The notes under the pieces were generated by a model, which saw only the letters and a list, made by a program, of their open reading frames with translations, ran no database searches and was not told where the DNA came from. A stretch of 64,000 nt of DNA, taken from Madurella fahalii (taxonomy: Eukaryota; Ascomycota; Sordariomycetes; Sordariales). Location: positions 3,782,001-3,846,000 of the forward strand of contig CM056877.1 in assembly GCA_029876055.1 (NCBI GenBank), in the 5' to 3' direction. This document shows positions 34,151 through 45,972 of this stretch, piece after piece (within the stretch, counting starts at the first letter, position 1; every line of letters begins with the position of its first letter). Position numbers and translations under genes: made by a program.

Positions 34151-36729
34151 CTTGTCGCGCCTGATTCCGAGCAGTCCAAGCCTTCGACCCTTTTCTCTCT
34201 TCCTCCCCTAGGATCCCCTCCGTAAGGAATGACGACCGGCGTCGTGGAATATTCGCGAATGTGTGGTTTTGGTAATGAATGTAACGGGCGAGAATCGACC
34301 GGCAACCCGCAGCACCGTCAAGGAGCTTTTCGATTTTAAAAGAGAGGGCGTCAAGAAGAAAAGGAAGGAAAGACGGTCGGCAGTGTCACGACATCGAGGA
34401 ACCCGATGGGCGAGCCTGCCGAAATGTCGCCGGGGGATCTTGACACAGAAGCGGAAGAAGAGGAGTGAGAGTGGGATAAAAAGGAAAAGGCCGCAACAAG
34501 CGGTTGGCGAAGAGAAAGATACGGGTCCTGGCCTCGACCACGGTTTACCAATATTAGCTAAGGAGATCCCGTCCCAAAAGAGAGAAGAAACGAGGGAGAC
34601 CAAGGAAAGAGGGAAAGAAGAAATGTCGACTGGGCTGGGATGAGATGAGGAACGGCCCGTCGGCGAGACCCAAACGAGCCACTCAGCCTACGGCATTGCC
34701 CAGCAAAAGCGCCAGTAAGAAGATGAGAAATGCGACAGAAAACACGCGATTCTGCTCCACTGGGTGCGAGTCAACCGCCTGCCCAGCATGTACGAGGGGG
34801 CCAGAGGCTTGGACAAAGGTCTGTTCAGAATTGCCTTATGATGCACCGTCCCTGACAGGAACCGTTTCAGATGGCGTCGGGAGACCAGGGTGGGAGCAGC
34901 AATGGGGCTGGCCCACTGAGAGGCCAGGATGCGGCCCCGCACAAGCCACTGACTTTAAGCGCCCTGTTGTTGGCCCCGCGTTGCAGCACCCTTGTCGCGA
35001 CGCGGGCCTACCATAGCCAAGGTATCGGGCAGGCCAAATTTCAATCAAACGCCACAGCGAAGAAACTTGATCAATGATGGGAACATGTGGCACACCGGAC
35101 AATTCGATGATGTTATAGTTTTCTATCTTGGGTTATTGCGATGCGAAGCAGTGCCCGGGAAGCCGCATGCTGCAACTTTAGATCCTGCAGGACTCCGTGG
35201 GAGATTCGAGGCACGTTCCACATTCAATGCATACCGAGTTCCTTTCCAATCCGTTTGCCGGGCCAGCGCCCCATGTGAATCCAACCAACCGTTTATGCCA
35301 TCCCTTGGCATCGCAAAGAGCCGAAGACTCAAGCTAGATAACATGTCAGGATGATGATGATGGGACATATTCGGTTCATTCTTAACTACTTTCAAGGATC
35401 CAGTATCTCGAAATTTTCAGAATGAAGTTATCTTCTAGTAAGGAGTATGTGCGGAAAAAGCAAGGCAGATCGAAGGCTCCCCGGCTCTCAGATGGACATC
35501 TGTGGAGCCTGGAAAGGGTAAGGTAACTTGGTTATCGACTGTATGTGCAATCTCTGAACTCACTACTATACTATTGATCGCGGCTTTCTTGTTGATCAAC
35601 TAACCAAGCGAGAACTCGGGTGATCAATTATCTGCACGGCTTCGAGCAGTGTCCAGCTTGGTAATCCGCGTGTTGCTGTCGAGGCTTCCCATTTTCTGAC
35701 TGGCCAGCCGCGTTTCGTCTGGCTGCGGTATCAACCAATCATCCGGCGCACAAGTTAAATCCTGTTACTCGACCCCAGCGCCAGCGTACCTGCTGCTGGA
35801 TTGCGATGTAAAAGAGTAAAAAAAAAAAAAAAAAAAAAGAAGCCTCTCTTTCGGGTTCCGACTCGAACCGACAAGCTCTAGTGGTTCTAGAATAAAGCGT
35901 CATTCTTGGTGCAAGATCGTCATCTGATTTGAGCATTAGGTCTACTTTGTTGCCGAGGACACGAGTATGTTGCATTTACCTTTCCTATAAGCCTGGGAAT
36001 GCGAGTGGGGCAATGTTTACTTGACTCTCGCAAGCCGCTACTCCTCGCCGCTCCGTTAAGGAGCAGCACACACGGCGCATTGCGCCGCATCTTATAGTCT
36101 TCCAGAATGAGGGCCTATCATGTGAGCATCAGAATGGAAACATGGATGCTACCTCTACCTCATGCATACCTTAATCTCTCCATCTCTCCATCCGCCGTAG
36201 AGTACAGAATCCGTGCCGACTATCCTCTGCCTCCATCTCAAATCTGCCTCGTGTATCTTACTACTAGCAGAGTATTGCACTGTACTGCACTACATTGCAT
36301 CGGCCTCCTCGATTCTGGGATGGCCTTGTCTAGGTTTGGTTAAGATAATGTTCAACCCTATCTTGGAAACCTTCTTTTCTAACAAACTCTAACTCTGAGA
36401 GAACCACGAATATGGAATGTCAAAGGCCGGTTCAAGCCCTGGCAGCTTAGTTACTGGGTATTGAAGGTCAGCGGGCAGTGGGTCTACTGTTAAACTTCTG
36501 AAGGGTGGCCGAGGGTACCAGAACCAGCGGATGATTGGATGGAATATTGCGGCTAACGAGCCAGCTGCCTTCGCAGGGGGTGATTGCCACACTGAAATAT
36601 AAAATGGTGACGAGCCCGTCTCGTGTGCTGATTAAAGTTTTGGCATCTCCTCAAACACGCTGATCGTGATTTGGATGGGTATATTAGTATAGGGCTCCGG
36701 TGTAGGGCCAAGGGCATTCCTGAGCAAAG
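34151..36729. other. Gene-poor stretch downstream of PLS1-type promoter
   Basis: This 2.6-kb region holds the PLS1-like promoter and no recognisable coding sequence. A 21-base poly(A) tract lies at 35818-35838. A short perfect hairpin just after it (GGTTC, 6-nt loop, GAACC) superficially resembles a tRNA B box but has no matching tRNA body. Confidence 0.5.
35818..35838 (+). repeat. Poly(A) tract
   Basis: Twenty-one consecutive A residues lie in the gene-poor stretch; no retroelement body could be recognised upstream of it. Confidence 0.8.
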
Positions 36730-36897
36730 ATGACCAAATGTCGAGAATGCGGTGGATACGGAAAAGTGGGCGGGGCCATTTGCACGAGGTGCGGCGGCGA
36801 CGGCGAAGACCCTGCAGACACCGTTCTATGGAGCGATGATCGGTTTGGTATATCTCCTTCATTAAAACACTATATATTCTACAATAAGACTAACTAG
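36730..36897 (+). CDS. Small zinc-ribbon-like ORF with two CxxCGG motifs (55 aa)
   Basis: An ATG-initiated frame of 55 codons encodes a protein starting MTKCRECGGYGKVGGAIC and continuing TRCGGDGEDPADTVLWSDD. The two CxxCGG-x-G knuckles are spaced as in a DnaJ-type zinc ribbon (CxxCxGxG repeats), so four cysteines could bind one zinc ion. The rest of the chain is short and polar and ends HYIFYNKTN. The frame is below the length most gene finders accept and sits in an otherwise gene-poor region. The Cys spacing is unlikely to arise by chance, which supports it as a gene or as a recent remnant of one. Function is unknown: such mini zinc ribbons can be chaperone-like or bind nucleic acid. No signal peptide or intron is apparent, and an upstream exon cannot be excluded. 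Confidence 0.5.
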   Translation: MTKCRECGGYGKVGGAICTRCGGDGEDPADTVLWSDDRFGISPSLKHYIFYNKTN

Positions 36898-38090
36898 CCT
36901 TTAGGAGAAATAACGGAGATATCCGCTATCAGAACCGGCCATTTGGGAATGCATTACAATGTCTTATTGGGATGGAAGAACAGCCTTTGGGAAACAAAGA
37001 TGAATGCGGGAGTATGGTACGAAAACTAGAATTTGCAAGGTGCCTGATATGGGTTCTGGCCGGTCGCAGTGCAGGCACCCTGTTTGAGGCTGGTGCTGGC
37101 CGTCGCAAAAATTTATCATGTGCTGCTCCGGACATTGGGGCATCGCTGGGGTTGGAGCTTGGAAGGGTCTGGCGAGATATGTAGGCCAATGGATTTTGGC
37201 AACGTGCTTGTGCCGAATGCAGGCAACCTTTTTGTGACTCTTTTCCATTTCGGTCTTTGGAGAACGAATTTGTACCTGGTTCCTATTCTGGCAAAGAGTC
37301 ACACATTTGTTCCTCAATTGGCGAACTAGCATGAGGTCGAAATCGAAGCGAATCGGACAAGCCTATATATGTCATGTCCTTCGATGTCTCCTACCATCCA
37401 ACCACAGAGCAAAGCTCGACCATTGCAGTGGGGCAAAAACACGGACTGATGCGATTAGTAAACGAGAACCGCAGATGTGTATCCGGAAGAACATCCTTTG
37501 CACAGGGCAGGGGGGAACATGTCAGCACGAATTTAGAAGGTTTCGGGCGGAGGACTGTTGACAGCACCATGATGACTCTTTTGTGACTGGGTGGGTAATG
37601 GAACGAGGGAGATTATGTCAATCTTGTGCTGCCGGAGCGTTGCCTTGTTTTGGTGGAGCGTAAAAGCTCCGTATGGTGTACAGGGAGCTACACCGGCGGC
37701 TACACACCGGGGAGAGCGGTCACCGGCTGTTGTACCCGGGGCATCCGGGACGCGGGGCATCCGGGACGCGGGGCATCCGGGACGCGGGGCATCCGGGACG
37801 CGGGGGCTTGGTTATCGTGAGATCTATGTGCGTTCCATGACCAAGACTTCTGCAAACCAAACCCAACCCCCCCCCAAGCCTCTTCTATGATAGGCGTGTA
37901 CATGGAGTCAAGTCAAGCGCTAACAAACAAAACCGGCGTCTAGATCGGCTCCGGCAAGGGATGTGCAACAGTATGGCGGCGATGCAAGCCGGCAAGCAGT
38001 GACACCTTATGACTATTATCCGGCCCCTGCGGTGAATGAGTAGCTAAAGGGTAAATCTGACCGAGGTATCTAGTGCGCCGCCTATCAAGC
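36898..38090. other. Gene-poor stretch with a 16-bp tandem repeat
   Basis: Apart from the tandem repeat at 37741-37804 there is nothing supported here. Several short open frames cross it without recognisable domains. Confidence 0.5.
37741..37804. repeat. Four perfect tandem copies of a GC-rich 16-mer
   Basis: The unit GCATCCGGGACGCGGG is repeated four times without any mismatch. Perfect copies imply recent expansion by slippage or unequal exchange. A related stretch (AGTCCGGGA, then ACGCATCCG) occurs at 60521-60550, far away. In some frames the unit would encode GIRDAGHP-type repeats, but no gene model supports translation. Confidence 0.9.
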
Positions 38091-39711
38091 TCATTCATCA
38101 ATGAACATAAAGTTCAGTCCCATCGTCGGGCTTTCCATCTCATCAGCCTTCTCCTTGAGTTCTTCCTTGTTAGGAAATTTTTTCTTTGGCCAGCCCTTCA
38201 GTTCTTCCCTCGTCGCGAATACAAAATGTATCGCAAAACCTCTCTCAATCCGGAAAGCTAGTCGCGCATCGAGAATAGCACTAGCAGTCATTAGAAATAC
38301 CAAGTGGGGAAACAGTAAACTCACAAGCCACCCTTTTCCATTTCAACCTCGATTGGCTTGCAGCCAGCGTGTTTCAGAGGGGCATATGGTATTTCCAGCA
38401 GCCCAATCGGCAACGGCCAGCCTCCGATCTGAAGCAGATGAGAGTTCTCGTAGTATACCATTTTAGAGTTTAGGCTCCACAGCTGAACAACAAAGGCGTT
38501 TCGAGGTTCCAAACCGGTCATAAAGCTGTAGATGATGCCTGGTTGCTGGTCGTTTCGCCGGTACACTTCATAAATTCCAAGTCCCAACCATGGGGACAAC
38601 GCCTCCAAAACATGCCGGATACGCTAAGGGAGGTTAGGTAGGTATGTTCTAGGACATGGGCGCTTCGTACTTACCCCGTCGTCAAAGACGTTTTGTCTGC
38701 AAAAGTCGATACCATATGCGGTTTCGATAGGCAAACCCCTATCCGCATTTCAGCTACCTGCACACCGATAACCGGGTCTTCCAGGTAGTAAATTGCATGC
38801 TGGTTGAACAGGCCTCGAACATCTGCGGCCGAGAGCGATGTTATTGGATCTATAGAATTATCGATCTGCATTGTGCAGAAAGTGGTTCATACATCAGGCA
38901 GTCAAGCCTTGGACGTTGAAGCCGGCACGCATTTGAACGTCATCGCGGGGTTAGGTTCAGCACCCGACTGCCACATCACGTGGTTGGCTCTTGAAAGTCG
39001 ACCAACGGCCTTCCTGTCTTGTCAGGCGACCAACATGGACGAGTCTAAGTCTCACGTTCAGCGTGTGGTATCCCCGCCCAGCTCTCGTTCAGATGGATTG
39101 GGTACGCCTACATTTGCGCTGGATTAGATCATATTGAACGTTTACCAAGTGGCACTGGCACCAAAAAAGGCTACGTTACGCCGCTTCCAGTCGGAAGGCA
39201 TTTTGACTGGGCTGGTGCTCCGCTGCTTCCTCCGAAATCCTCCCAGCGGCTTGAGATGTTTTATATTGAAGCCCAGGATCTAGAGCCAGCTCATCGGCGG
39301 AGGTATTGGGGTCGCTGAAGGAAGATGATATGTTGGAAACCCAAGGCATGCGTGTGCCCCGACTTGCGCGTCCGAGACTAGAGTCTGAAACCGGTGCGAA
39401 GCTCAAGGCTGGGTTGTCATCCGGAGGGGACGCTCTAGTCCCAACGCTGGCAACCCTCCGTTGGCTTGCTCAATCGCCTCATCTCTCTGTCGCTTTGCCC
39501 AAACCCTCCCGTTTCCGTATGCCGCGGCTCCTTGCCGGTATTTATCGTAGTCACTTGTGAGCGCGTAGGCCTTGACCTGTGTCGTTACGTATTCGGGAGG
39601 CACTCCCGGGTTGGCTGGCGGTGTCGGATGGCTGGTGTACATCTTGAGTTGCCCAGCGTGATACGTATCAACCCCGCACAAGCATGTCGTCGACACAGTT
39701 AGTGACGGCAA
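38091..39711 (-). pseudogene. Broken multi-exon conserved-type hypothetical gene
   Basis: Several minus-strand pieces look like one gene. The 5' piece (39711-39403) starts at a good ATG and encodes CGVDTYHAGQLKMYTSHPTP and QGAAAYGNGRVWAKRQRDEA. It then needs a frame change to the piece 39406-39176, which ends at a stop. A third piece (38871-38675) encodes NQHAIYYLEDPVIGVQ, then again needs a frame change to read GLPIETAYGIDFCRQNVFDD. From there the gene is coherent: exon to 38675, intron 38674-38624 (GTAAGT to TTAG), exon 38623-38325 (VLEALSPWLGLGIYEVYRR), intron 38324-38281 (GTGAGT to CTAG), and last exon 38280-38091 (ELKGWPKKKFPNKEELKEK). I do not recognise the family. Two frame breaks and a 300-bp uninterpretable gap suggest a decaying gene, though unrecognised introns or sequencing errors could explain some of this. 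Confidence 0.55.
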
Positions 39712-41190
39712 TTCCTAGTGAAACGGGAAAGAATATCAGATGGTGCGTTTTATTACTCGTACGGAGCGGAACTTTCTAACCCGGAGCGTAGTGCGTTACC
39801 CAATGTGCATGCTCACCACTCAAGCTCGGGGTCGGATATTCCGATCTCAAAAGGTATACCACGCCGGTGCTGGGAAGTCCGTCGGTGGCGGGCTTCAGCT
39901 GTCAATCCCATCCGTCCTCGCCAATACTTGCCATGTATAGAGCGAGGTAGAGTATTTGGTACAGGAATTACGCCGAAGGAGCTGGTAAGAGCCGGGCCCT
40001 GAGGTCGAATCTCGGCCGACAGCCTGCTGTTTCTGGATTTGAGGACTTGGGACAATTAGTACGGCAGGGTTAGCTCAGGGACGCTGGTCTACCGTGAACT
40101 CCGAGGATAAAGTAGAGAGGTAACCCGGTCCACTTCCTAAGGCGTCCGATGCGAGCGTATCCAGGGGGGCCGTGGCCTCCACATGAGCGTGACGGCGATA
40201 CTGCCTAGCAGCAATGCAGGAAGCTAGCGGGATGTCAGCCGTACAGTCAGCGGTAAGGCAATGCTTTAATGCGTTGCCGGCATAGCAGGGGCAGTGCGGG
40301 GTAGAAAGCCATGCCAGTTGGGTAGTTGGTAGACAGCAGCTCATAGAGAGTCGCAGGGAGTGCTTACAGGTGCTATTCACGAGCATTAAAGGGGTTATCT
40401 TACGGCCAAAGTGGCAGGAGTTGAGTAGCTGCCATACGAAGTTAGCATTCCCAGGATGGGGACCATGGCAATCTGTTAAGCAAGATATGCAACGCTGAAT
40501 CTGTGGTCAATGGGGAGGAGCATAAAGCCGCCAGCGGCAATACTGTCTTGACTTCCCGGGGAGAAAGGGAGGAGGTGTGAAAGTAGAAATGTCCTCGATC
40601 CGTTTTTGCAGGATGTCATCTAGCTTGATCTGCCTCACTCCACTGGGATGGCCGAAAGGACCGCATCACGGACCAGGGAACCCAAAAACGTCTTGCACCG
40701 TTTAATTGTCTTTGTAGACTGCGGTTTCGTCTCCCTCTTTGCAGCCACATTTGGATAGTAACTATTTTCGATCGCAAGATATAACATTGGTTTATTTTTG
40801 TACTTCCTAAGTAGAGAAACACCAAAGAAGGCAAGAGCTGGATCTATGAAGCATTCTAGACACAGGGTTCCTAGAACCAGGATCTGGGACGGGCGGACAG
40901 GTGTTCTGGCAAAGTGTTAGTCTTATTAGACTATGATGGAAGCTACCTGCACACTGTCCTGCTGCTTGCCCGCTACCCGCGTCCGCTTCCGGCTTGTATA
41001 ATTATTTTCGGGCGGGGTGTAGGCCGTTCTCTTTTTAGGATGATGTTCAGTATTAACCTTCCACCTCTCGAAGGCTGTGCTTGATCCTCTGGTGGCACAA
41101 TAATTGATCTCATGGATGCCACAGCACCACTAACCCGGTAACTTTATACTACCTCGTAACACACTTAATCCGCACTCTGAGGCTGGGTCC
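39712..41190. other. Gene-poor stretch between pseudogene and DUF3435 relic
   Basis: No supported coding region. Short open frames on both strands show no family features, and base composition is locally more AT-rich than the gene blocks to the left. Confidence 0.5.
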
Positions 41191-42295
41191 ATGGAAGCGG
41201 GCTGTGTGGGCTTTGAAATGCCCCGGGCTATCTAAAAACTATTCTCTTGCACTTCTCACGGGAACATGCCGTGGGCCGCGTCTGGCGCGTTCAGAATGGT
41301 CCTCCGGATGATCCAACAGCGCGTCTATTAGCATGTACACCTTCCCGCAAAGGATACGGGAATCCGGCTTCTTCCGAGCGTAAGAGCGGCGACGGCCGGA
41401 GCCACATGGCTAACAAGCACAGTAGGATGGCTCCCCGTCCCGGCTCCCGAGTCGAACTCACTACAGGGAAGTGGAGGCGAGCTAAGTGACATTGATAGCG
41501 TAGGAGGGCTCGGCGTGCTATTTGCGCTGGCCCGGGCTCGGTGTAATGGGCCGTCCGGCGGTGATCGGCATGGCCTCTGACAATGGCGTAAGCTTCGCTT
41601 CTTAAGGCTCTGACTGCGCCCGCTGAGGCGGTCCGCACACGAAAGCATAGGCAAATATGGCATTGATGGCCTCGACTTTGCGGTGCGCAAATATCCTCCT
41701 CGAATAAGTCCTCGCCCATATCGCCCATAATGTCGGCGAGGGCGCATTGTTACTATAGGCTGTGTGTAACTTCTCGTTCCAGTACGGGTTCCTGAATGCC
41801 CTGCAACTGGTTTTATAATCTCCTGTCATCACTCTTAATAAAGTAATCATTATAAATCTTTCGGAAGACCTCTCTTCGTTCTTGTTTTGTCTCACAACGC
41901 TCAGCGGAACTTAGGTACTCTCGTACTGTTGGATTTCGTCCCCCATAGCCCAGCTGGGACGTCCGTACTGTTGCCGTAGTGCTGCTTGCAAAGCCTCTAA
42001 CTTTTGCTCAGTCGGTGGACAGCGACGCTAGGACCGGTCATACGCATCATCCCGTCAGACACTCTCTTCGGGGTGTTGTTACCTAGACTGAGGCCTATAT
42101 GTTTGGGGATGGCTAGGTAGGCGTTTGCGTACCGCGGCCTAGGAAGGCAGCCTGAACGACGGCATTTATCCTGGAGTTACGGTGGTATTCCCCGTAAACA
42201 TACTGTTCAGTTTGTGCCGTATCCCTTAGTTGCAGACTGCCCGACTATAGTTTGTTTTGCGGTATTAGCATACGGCCAGACTAAGGCGAAGGGGA
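41191..42295 (-). pseudogene. Decayed DUF3435 (tyrosine-recombinase-like) element relic
   Basis: Reading the minus strand through frame breaks gives blocks in the order expected for the C-terminal half of fungal DUF3435 proteins, the tyrosine-recombinase family that includes Starship captains. These are YANTAKQTIVGQ; EQYVYGEYHRNSRINAVV then QAAFLGRGTQTP, resembling the YYHPR-QAAFLG region; PPTEQKLEALQAALRQQYG then DEIQQYES; EVFRKIYNDYFIKSDDR; and AHRKVEAINAIFAYAFVC, resembling the HARRVEAI-ALC block. It ends with a zinc-finger-like CSREKCKRIVF then LDSPGHFKAHTARFH. In-frame stops follow QTPT, YEST and HSL, with a further TAA after DDRRL, and several one-base frame shifts occur. C-to-T changes (CAG or CAA to TAG or TAA) could explain some stops, which is compatible with repeat-induced point mutation. 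The N-terminal half and any catalytic Tyr were not found, so the copy is dead. Confidence 0.6.
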
Positions 42296-45200
42296 CCTAC
42301 TATTGGTGTATTTTATAAACCCTCGTCGTCGTCGGTACTGTGCTAGCCTTTCGGAAGACCCAGGAGGATCCTAAGACGTTCTGAAATACTGCCGAATGTA
42401 GCAGCTGTTTGGGCATCGTCAGATTTCTCATACAAGCCTTGGGCCTGGTTCAAGCCATCATGTACCGAGTTGAACTGCCCCACTGAACCCCTACATAGTC
42501 TTCCACTTCCCGTTTGCCTATGTGTCCCCTCCAATGCAGATGTCTTCCCCTCGTTGAGCGCCGCGTAGAGCTTCTCTATCTCTGATCCCTCGTTTAGGGC
42601 TTTGACTGTTTTGCTGATCAACGGCTTATGCAATCACATCTTCTCCCACCGAATATTCAAGGCACGCTTGTTAAGTTTGGTGAAGAACGGCTCGGCCCTG
42701 GCCTGGTATACTCGTTCGCGGTGACACCCCATCCAACGCATTAGCCAGGATATTGGGATCTTTGCATGGATCGAGCAGGTCCATTTAATTGCCCTGAGCA
42801 GCGCGCATGTGCCGATGCTGTGAAGCCACTATCTCAGCCACAACGAGCCACATTGACTGGAACACTCCTGCAGAAAGGGGCAAAATATAGAAAAGGGACA
42901 AAATACATTGAAGCGAAGTACCTACCAGTGCTGGACAATGTACTCTAGAGCGCAAAGCCTCATGTTTTATGGGGGAAGTCACTTGGACGAATTGAATCGC
43001 GGCAAAAACTAAGCATGAACACGACAAGACAACATCCCAAATTTAGATGTCTGAGCGCTGGCTCCGGAATCCTGACTCCAAGACCATGGCTAATCCGGGC
43101 GTCCTTGGAAGCCCTGGACTGTGAAGTGACTCTGGCGGGTACTTGGTGGCCTGAGCTTCGGGTACTTCTGGAGGGTGTGAATTAGCCAATGAGAAACCGG
43201 CTTGCTTCCGTAAGGAGAAAGCTGCTCTTTGTCCTTCCCCCTCTTTCTAGCTACCCGCTTGTCCTTTTTGGACCGAATCCTGGGGAACATCCTGCAATTG
43301 TAAGGGGAAAGAAAAGTAGAGGCAAACCCGTGGTCATCATTTATATCAACATCTCTCAGCCTCAGACCGGAAACGGCAAGCACTTAACCTGTTCAAAAAC
43401 TCGACCCGAAAATTCCTGAGTGCTGGAACCGCTGGCGAGCCATCGCCCGCACCTTTCCTATCCAAGGAAAACGTCCCGTCCCCAGGTTTTCTACCCGCCC
43501 ATCCGTGCTTCTTCTCAGAGAAGCGGCGGAAAAGCCCCAATCGAGACCCACCTCCCAGTGCTTGCCCGTTGCTCTTTCATGATCTCCTCATCTTGTGTGT
43601 CATGGCTCTCCACATACCCCCGGATTCGTATCCGGCGATCTGGTCTCGATTTCTTGCAAATAAGCAGATAAGTCTGTTGTTAACTTTTCTTCGCGCGCAG
43701 TCACACGCTATCGCCCACCCCGCTTTTTTACTCCCTTGCGTGTGCGATGCAAGCCAGACCTTCACCCACACAACTCCGCAACAGGGCAACCCCGGTCGGT
43801 CAGCGGACAAAGAGCAGCACACACCACAGCCGAGGAGCGCCGTGAACACGCCCGCTAGTGTCTAGCGTTCGTCAGAAAACCGCAGCCGTTCGTAGGATAT
43901 CCTCGGCCGAGCAGACAGCAGGCGTCGTCGTACGCAATTGTCTGTCACACACACAACGCCACCCGCTCTCTCTTGTGGTGAGTCGCAGCGCGCCATCGAG
44001 TCCAGCCCGGAGCTCTCTGGCAACGTGGGAACATAATAAAAGCCCATTATCGATCCGAGGAGCTGGACCAGCGCCTGTTCTAATTTGATCGGCCACTGGT
44101 TTCGCGCTCAATATCCCAGACAATAGCAGCGGTGTCGCAGGGGACATTGCAGCCAAAAATGAGCCTGTCCCGCTGCAGTCACACTTTGTCACTGTCAAGC
44201 TCAGGGCGGTCCGAAGGCCGCCAGCCGGCCGAACCAAACTTTGACTCCCCCAAGGCCGCCCCCAAAACTGTGTGGTGGGGAAAGGATGCCTCGAAATTCG
44301 ATAGTTCTTGTCCCTTTTCACCCACACCTGCATCGTCTGATGAGGGTGAGATGCGCAAGAAAGTCCGGAGCGCCGTTCATTGGACGCTGAAACCCAGAGT
44401 GGCCCCAACCCGCCCAGACATCCCTGTGTCGCTGCCTGCAGCGGAAGGCTCGCGAGGGATGGGGGGAAAAGCGCGCTGGCGAAACGCTGGCGACACGGGG
44501 TGCCCGTCAACTGTGGGCTTGAGGCCCAGCAAACAAGCGGCCAGTGACCCCACACCACGCCCTCGGCGAACTGGAGCCTCCCATGCTCGGGCGGCCACTG
44601 GAATTCGTCCTATCAGATGCAAGAGCCCTGCCGGAAGCATTACGCGCAATAAGGCGGGTGGTGGTTTCGCGTCTGATTCTCCGCTTTATGTGGAAAGATG
44701 AGGTTATTCCCGTAAGCGTAGACGGCAGAGCCGGTCCCCCACCGATATGTCCTCAACGCAAGGGCTGTTTGAGCCGGGTAGACGTACAAACTGATCTCTC
44801 CCAGCTGCCTCCGGTGCCACTCATGCTGGGCCTGGTTCTCACCACAGTGCTCCTATGTTTTGTCAAAACTGTGCGAGCTGGCCGCGCTGTTTCGTAAAAT
44901 TTGGGGAGGGGGGGACTAGGACCCCTGTTAACGGAACCCTGACAGCAGAATTGCAGAGCTGCAAGAGCGCCCATCATGCTTTTTGTCTTTTCACTACGCC
45001 GAATCACCCGGTTCACCGAAACAGGAGAGAGTGACAGGTGGCCTGGCGTTTTGCACTCGGTCAACTGATATTCGCCGGCCTTTATTATTATTTCAGATGT
45101 GCAAAACGTAGTGGCCAGCAAGACACACCGCGCAGTATATAAGGGATCCTAAGTTATCGCACCGCTGCAGAGGAGGACTTCCGGGGGGTAGAGCCGGGGG

Positions 45201-45972
45201 CCCATCAATGGAATCCAACCTACACTACTGCAGCATGGTGCAGCCAGCCCGCTCCGGCCCTGTCCAGCGCCTCCTCTGTCTTCTCCACTTTTTGTTAGGA
45301 CCCATCAAGCGCCAACCCCCCTTCCGTCTCGCACCGTGCACAGCGTCGAGGGCCGCCACTCCCCGCCTTCCTTTCTTAAACTGCCCGGTCGCGACCCGCA
45401 GCCTGCGTGCCACCGGCCACCTCACTATTCTCTTTTCAACCATTCCGCATTCACCAAGCCCGTTCAGTCAAGGTGCGTCCCAGGTACTTTGACAGAGGTC
45501 TGTAGCTTGTTCCTGACAGGGAACCTGCGCTCCAAAACCGTACCCATTCGGTCGTCTCGTCGCCTCGATTTTCCTGATTGCATCCCTCTCGAGGGAGGAG
45601 AAAGAAGGAAACCGGCTTGTGTGGTGTTGCACTGTCGGCAACTGGCACGCTTCTTTTTTGATTTTGATTTTTAATTATTCTTTCGTCAGCAAAAAGTCGC
45701 AGCCGGCGCATGCCACGGGCGAAATACCTGGGTGACTTGCGGTGACCCAAGCAAACTCCCCCGACAAGGCAAAATAAAAATTAAACGTGATTCCTCGCTT
45801 CTCTCGGCCGGCACCCCAAACTCAATACAGTGCAGCGCCCAACCAGGTTCTGCGACAACAAGCGTTCCTCTCCGCTCAACGCCAGATCAAGTCTAGGCCA
45901 TCGGCACAACGCTCAAAACAGTATCTCCACCGTTTTGCCTTTTTCGTCTCTCGTGATACCTGAACGGAAAAA
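42296..45972. other. Gene-poor stretch and mcm1 promoter
   Basis: The minus-strand frame at 42343-42633 (ALNEGSEIEKLYAALNEGK and so on) lies directly upstream of the DUF3435 relic and could belong to the same dead element, but I do not recognise it. Nothing else here can be assigned. The right end must contain the mcm1 promoter and leader. Confidence 0.5.

Noticed and set aside
35855..35885. GGTTCGAGTC B-box-like motif on the minus strand followed by a T run
   Set aside because: The arm does not pair as a T-stem and no A box or cloverleaf lies upstream; it is a small palindrome.
42343..42633. 96-codon minus-strand frame beside the DUF3435 relic
   Set aside because: It could be part of the same dead element, but no block matches what I know of DUF3435 N-terminal domains, so it is not called.
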